A stretch of 20,895 bases of DNA from Cladosporium sp. IMV 00045 (lineage: Eukaryota > Ascomycota > Dothideomycetes > Cladosporiales > Cladosporiaceae), in contig MSJI02000525.1 in the NCBI GenBank assembly GCA_001931905.2, positions 1 through 20,895 on the forward strand. The letters are read 5' to 3'. Every line of letters starts with the position of its first letter. Within the stretch, counting starts at the first letter, position 1. The notes under the pieces were generated by a model. The model ran no database searches. It was not told where the DNA came from and saw only the letters and a list, made by a program, of their open reading frames with translations. A program made the position numbers and the translations under genes. Below are positions 17,462 to 20,895 of the stretch, one piece after another.

Positions 17462-19695
17462 CCTTCCGGTGTGAGAAGCCTGCGTAGCTTCTTGCAGTTG
17501 TGGTGATGGAGGAAGTGAAGCTCTGTATGAGAGAGATGTTTATGATTTCCCAGATACTGTGGCCCACATAACGGGCCCGTATGCGACCTAGTCAATTACT
17601 TACTCGTGCCGAACAGTGTCGTACTAGATGGCAGGGTGGTCCATGGTTTGCCGGAGGATCCGCCATCAATGGTTCAAGGGCATACTGGCCCCACCCTCTT
17701 ACAAGATGGAATTGGTATAATGGCCTTCGGTGACAAGCGAAGCTTTGAGATAAGACACAAGTGCCTTCTTGTCAAGGCTTAGCTCTGCTTCGCGATGCTT
17801 CACAGGCAAGGGAGCGCGGTGTTACGTTACCTCGGTTGGTTGCAGTGGTGGATTCCGCTGGGAGACAGAGATTTGTTAGTTGGGGTGATCCTTGACCAGA
17901 ATTGGCAGGTCGATAACAACATCATGGATTTCAAAGAAGCACAGACAACCAGGCATCGGGGCTTTGTACCGAACATTGCTGATATCTTGAGGAAATCGGA
18001 CATTTTTGGTGGTCGTATAAGTCTGACAATAGCTTTGACGGTGGATGCGGTGTTGCCTGTTCACCACGAGTCTTCGCCTCGGACAAGGGTTAGGGTTGGG
18101 GTAGTCTGCATCCCACTACATCTTCCATGCGTTCCTCATGTTGATCACAAATGCCTATGGATTAACAATGATCTCGAGGTTCTCCTATAGCAAGAAAGTT
18201 CCTGCTTCAGCAATCAATATTGCGAGCCTGAACTTCCATTCATCGTGTTGGTATCCTAACACATCTTCCGGGCATGCAATCCACGTGTACACACTCAAGC
18301 CTTCGAGCTTTACGTGAGAGCAAGACCAGAAAGGCATCCGTGTGAATACGGCCACCAGATGTGATTCGATCTTATTCTGCTGAGGGATATCACTCTATCT
18401 GCCAAACATTGGTAACAACCAGTGTGCCAACGACTTCAAGTCAAGAGAATAGGTATCTTGAGCAAACGAGCTTTTCTGCGAACCAAGGAAAGTCATCCAT
18501 CAACATCCAACAGAGAAATCCATATAACGATGTCATGCCTCCGTCAGCCACATACTATAGCTTCTGAGCAGCCATTGACTTTGTGAGGCAACACCGTAGT
18601 AAAGCAATGACCGATCCGCTCAATCAACCAACCCCGGGGACAGAGTCCACCCCTGAACATATCATGAACCCATTCATCCATCGACATCCAACCCCATCTC
18701 AATCGACGGAGTCCACCCCGTAAGATAGCCATGGCGAACCATCACAAAGAACCGCCCGCGCAGGGACCGTATATACGAGGGTTCAACATCTCATCTACCA
18801 TGCATACACAGCACATACACATAGCTACAACAGCCAGGAGAACAACACACAGACAGGTGAAACTCCACCGCAATCCCAAACAATACCCAAACCGTCCACC
18901 GGAGTCGACACCGGCGCAATCTCACCCTCCTGCCGTATTACCTACCAAAAATCCACACACCGCCCAAACTCCAACGCTCGAAACCGCTCTTATCATCTAT
19001 CACAGTGAGCACTACAAAAGTCTAAGGGGGCAACTCGAAACGGACGCCACGCCGGGACGTTTTGCCTGTCTCAACCAAGCAAGAGCGAGAGCACAAATCT
19101 TACAAAGTGACACACTTCCACCGTCCGCCGTTGAGCCTGTGGGGAAAAGGGAAGAAGAGTCAGGAGAGCGGGAGAGAGATGGCAAAGTGTAACGGTGATA
19201 CAGTAGTGGGAGAGTTTGAAGATTGGTAGAAAGCCGTTTGATATGTCTCGGATGGTTGGAAAAAGAGGTCTGGCAGGTACGCTTGTGTACCCCGGATTGT
19301 GGGGGATGTTTCTGCTGTTTGATGTCTCGGTGGTACTATGGTGGGTTTTGTATTTCTCCAGATTTTGTGTGAAACAGACTGTCACGTGGGTGTTTGTGGG
19401 ATGTCGGTTGATGAACACATTGTTGTGATGGATTGATTGTTTGTGGCTGACCGGATTTGGTTGTTGGCGAGCCGGGGCAGGTTAGCGACGTGGATGATGA
19501 AACGGGTTGGACGATAGTATTTAGGACAGCTAAGTCTCGCAGAGGCTACCAATCCTGCCAGCGAGAGGCCTATGCCCATGAAAAAACAATAGCAAAAAAA
19601 TGAATAAAGACGCTGGGTATCACCGACAACGCAAGTCAAGAAGTCAAGAAAACAACGACAGAAAAAACAATCCAATCCCTCGCACTCCCTCATCA
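17462..19695. other. 2.2 kb stretch without a recognisable gene
   Basis: It includes the carboxypeptidase promoter at the left and the Osh3-like 3' region at the right. The longest frames, 17795-18190 (131 codons, +) and 18731-19192 (153 codons, +), show no domain, no conserved-looking block and no convincing intron structure. Frames on the minus strand around 17870-18067 are equally unrecognised. A telomere-like GGGTTAGGGTTGGGG lies at 18088-18102. The right part holds a promoter-like cluster (listed separately). No tRNA A/B-box pair or transposase remnant is visible. Confidence 0.5.
18628..18775 (+). promoter_or_regulatory. Candidate plus-strand promoter: repeated C-rich motifs followed by TATATA
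   Basis: Two copies of GAGTCCACCCC (18643-18653 and 18709-18719, 66 bp apart) alternate with two CCAACCCC copies (near 18629 and 18688). About 50 bp downstream lies CGTATATACG, centred near 18772, and then a CA-rich leader-like stretch from about 18800. The spacing resembles an upstream activating array plus TATA box of a fungal promoter. No convincing product follows: the frame from the ATG at 18800 is low complexity (His/Thr/Pro/Gln). It may drive a short unannotated protein or a noncoding RNA. Confidence 0.3.
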
Positions 19696-20895
19696 TCAAG
19701 CCTCAAACACCTCCTGCACACCACCCCAATCACCCTTGACTCTCCTCTCCCAATAGCCACCCTTCTCCTTCAACCTCCACATCTCCTCACCCTCGCCTCC
19801 CACCTTCTCGAAGAACTGCGGCTTCCATTCCTGCCCGTGACCCTCGCGCACTTTCTTCCTCGACCGCTGGCGCTCTTCGAGCTTCGCCTTTGTAGCTTCG
19901 GCTTTGTCCACCTCTCCTTGCTCGAGCAGACGCTGGTCAGGCCTGAGGCGCGAATCGGTAGGGGAGAGGAAGCCGTCTTCGTTTTCTGTGATTTCATTGA
20001 GAGCGGCGGCGAAGGTCGTAAAACCGTACACCTTGGCCGCATCGGGGACGAGAGGGCCAGTCTTCCAGATCTCGGTGCCCGTGTCGGTGCGCTTGAGGCT
20101 TTCCGTCCATTTGCCCGCCAGGCCGAGGGGGAGGGGCGTATCACCCGAAGAAGAAGGGTCGAAGAGCTGCACGGAGACTTCCTCGCTGCGGCCGGCGAAC
20201 ATGCCGCCTGCTTTGAAAGTGGCGACGGCGCGCATGCCGTTGGTTTCGTTGACGATGGTCATGCTTTGCACGGGCTCGACATATTTCTCGCCGGCGATGA
20301 CGTTGCGGAGGAAGCATGTTGCTTGGTTCCATGAGTAGTGCTCGCCTTTGCCTTCGTTGGGGGCGTGGAGGATGGCGTGAGAGCGGCCCTCGGTGTTCAG
20401 CTCGACGGACTTGCCCCAGAACTTCTGCACCGGCTGGGGAGATTGGGCGAAGCACCAGCCGCCGTTGTTCAGGCTTTCGGCTTGGCAGGCTGCTCGGACG
20501 GGGTGGTGGGAGACCTTTTCTGCGAGGAAGCGGAAGCCAAGGTCTTCGCGAACGAGTTCGTAGGTTTCGCCGAGCATGGGATTGAAAGGTTTGCGGATGG
20601 CTCTTTCTTTCACTCGGTTGTAGGCGAAACCTGAGATGGCGAAGGCAGCCACATAGAGGAGACGTTCACTTGCAGTGATTGAGGCAGATGCAGCGGCATC
20701 AAGAAGTGGCGAGTATTCCATGCATTCCGACAGACGCTGCAGCAACGATGTCGGCTCGTTCGCAGTGACAGGCATAGACACAGTGGAAAGATCCTTGCCT
20801 GCATTCTTGCGCAAGAACCCAATGATGCTTGGTGGGGCCTGTTTGGGGGCGAGCAGCGTGTTTCGTCGCTTTGTAGGAGGGAGTGGCAAGGGCGT
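19696..20895 (-). CDS. OSH3: Osh3-like oxysterol-binding-related protein, C-terminal ORD (5'-partial at window edge)
   Basis: The visible 399 aa are one open frame that runs off the right edge with no ATG, so the N-terminus lies outside the window. The start of the lipid domain (FLRKNAGKDLSTVSMPVTAN) resembles Osh3-type proteins, which usually carry GOLD and PH domains upstream; that is why I prefer Osh3 over Osh4. PI4P-binding features are present: KPFNPMLGE, the SHHP histidines, and the K-x3-E-x3-R spacing in KAKLEERQR near the C-terminus. The signature reads EKVSHHPV instead of the usual EQVSHHPP. These proteins exchange or sense PI4P and sterols at ER-plasma membrane contacts. The stop is at 19696-19698. 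Subfamily is less sure than family. Confidence 0.85.
   Translation of the reverse strand, partial: TPLPLPPTKRRNTLLAPKQAPPSIIGFLRKNAGKDLSTVSMPVTANEPTSLLQRLSECMEYSPLLDAAASASITASERLLYVAAFAISGFAYNRVKERAIRKPFNPMLGETYELVREDLGFRFLAEKVSHHPVRAACQAESLNNGGWCFAQSPQPVQKFWGKSVELNTEGRSHAILHAPNEGKGEHYSWNQATCFLRNVIAGEKYVEPVQSMTIVNETNGMRAVATFKAGGMFAGRSEEVSVQLFDPSSSGDTPLPLGLAGKWTESLKRTDTGTEIWKTGPLVPDAAKVYGFTTFAAALNEITENEDGFLSPTDSRLRPDQRLLEQGEVDKAEATKAKLEERQRSRKKVREGHGQEWKPQFFEKVGGEGEEMWRLKEKGGYWERRVKGDWGGVQEVFEA

Noticed and set aside
18088..18102. Telomere-like GGGTTAGGGTTGGGG
   Set aside because: Only about two units, one of them imperfect. Too short for an interstitial telomere; a telobox-type site is possible but not supportable from one copy.
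18731..19192. 153-codon plus-strand frame as a protein gene
   Set aside because: Low-complexity His/Thr/Pro/Gln composition, no domain, and its first ATG lies upstream of the TATA-like element. Not called as CDS; only the promoter-like pattern is reported.
19216..19428. 70-codon plus-strand frame with a hydrophobic stretch
   Set aside because: The first ATG leaves only about 61 codons, and the hydrophobicity comes from a T/G-rich region. There is no homology signal or promoter evidence.

Overview
This window comes from a filamentous ascomycete fungus (Pezizomycotina; Dothideomycetes is a guess from general feel only). The protein set is typically fungal: Ach1 CoA-transferase, Fyv7, a fungal Atos-family protein, a NACHT-ankyrin NLR, an S10 carboxypeptidase and an Osh-type lipid-transfer protein. 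Introns are short (50-139 nt), with GTRNGT-like donors and CTAAC/CTGAC-like branch sites.

I support nine protein-coding genes. From the left: ACH1 (-, 69-1872, 3 exons) shares a 1.1 kb divergent promoter with a four-helix DUF1772/anthrone-oxygenase-like membrane protein (+, 2973-3794, 4 exons). That gene converges on the rRNA-processing factor FYV7 (-, 4115-4804). FYV7 in turn shares a 760 bp divergent promoter with a single-exon Atos/DUF4210-family protein (+, 5565-7961). After a 1.3 kb gene-poor stretch comes an intronless NLR-like gene, NACHT plus ankyrin repeats (+, 9298-11820). Next are three minus-strand genes: a mitochondrial K+/H+ exchange-related protein (12369-13355, 2 exons), an NmrA/isoflavone-reductase-like NAD(P)-binding protein (13801-14694) and a secreted or vacuolar serine carboxypeptidase (15596-17461, 4 exons). 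A 2.2 kb stretch without a recognisable gene follows. At the right edge is the C-terminal lipid-binding domain of an Osh3-like oxysterol-binding protein (-, 19696 to beyond the window).

Most genes are housekeeping or metabolic and do not form a pathway or secondary-metabolite cluster. The accessory element is the NLR. It has no N-terminal effector domain and carries instead a short Gly/Asn/His-rich N-terminal segment in the position where some fungal NLRs hold amyloid-nucleation motifs. Its last ankyrin units repeat at exactly 105 nt with high DNA identity. Upstream of it lies a possible broken small gene disrupted by a 16 bp tandem duplication. The 2.2 kb gap near the right end holds a promoter-like arrangement (repeated C-rich motifs, then TATATA) with no convincing gene downstream. 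No tRNA, rRNA, CRISPR array or intact transposon was seen.
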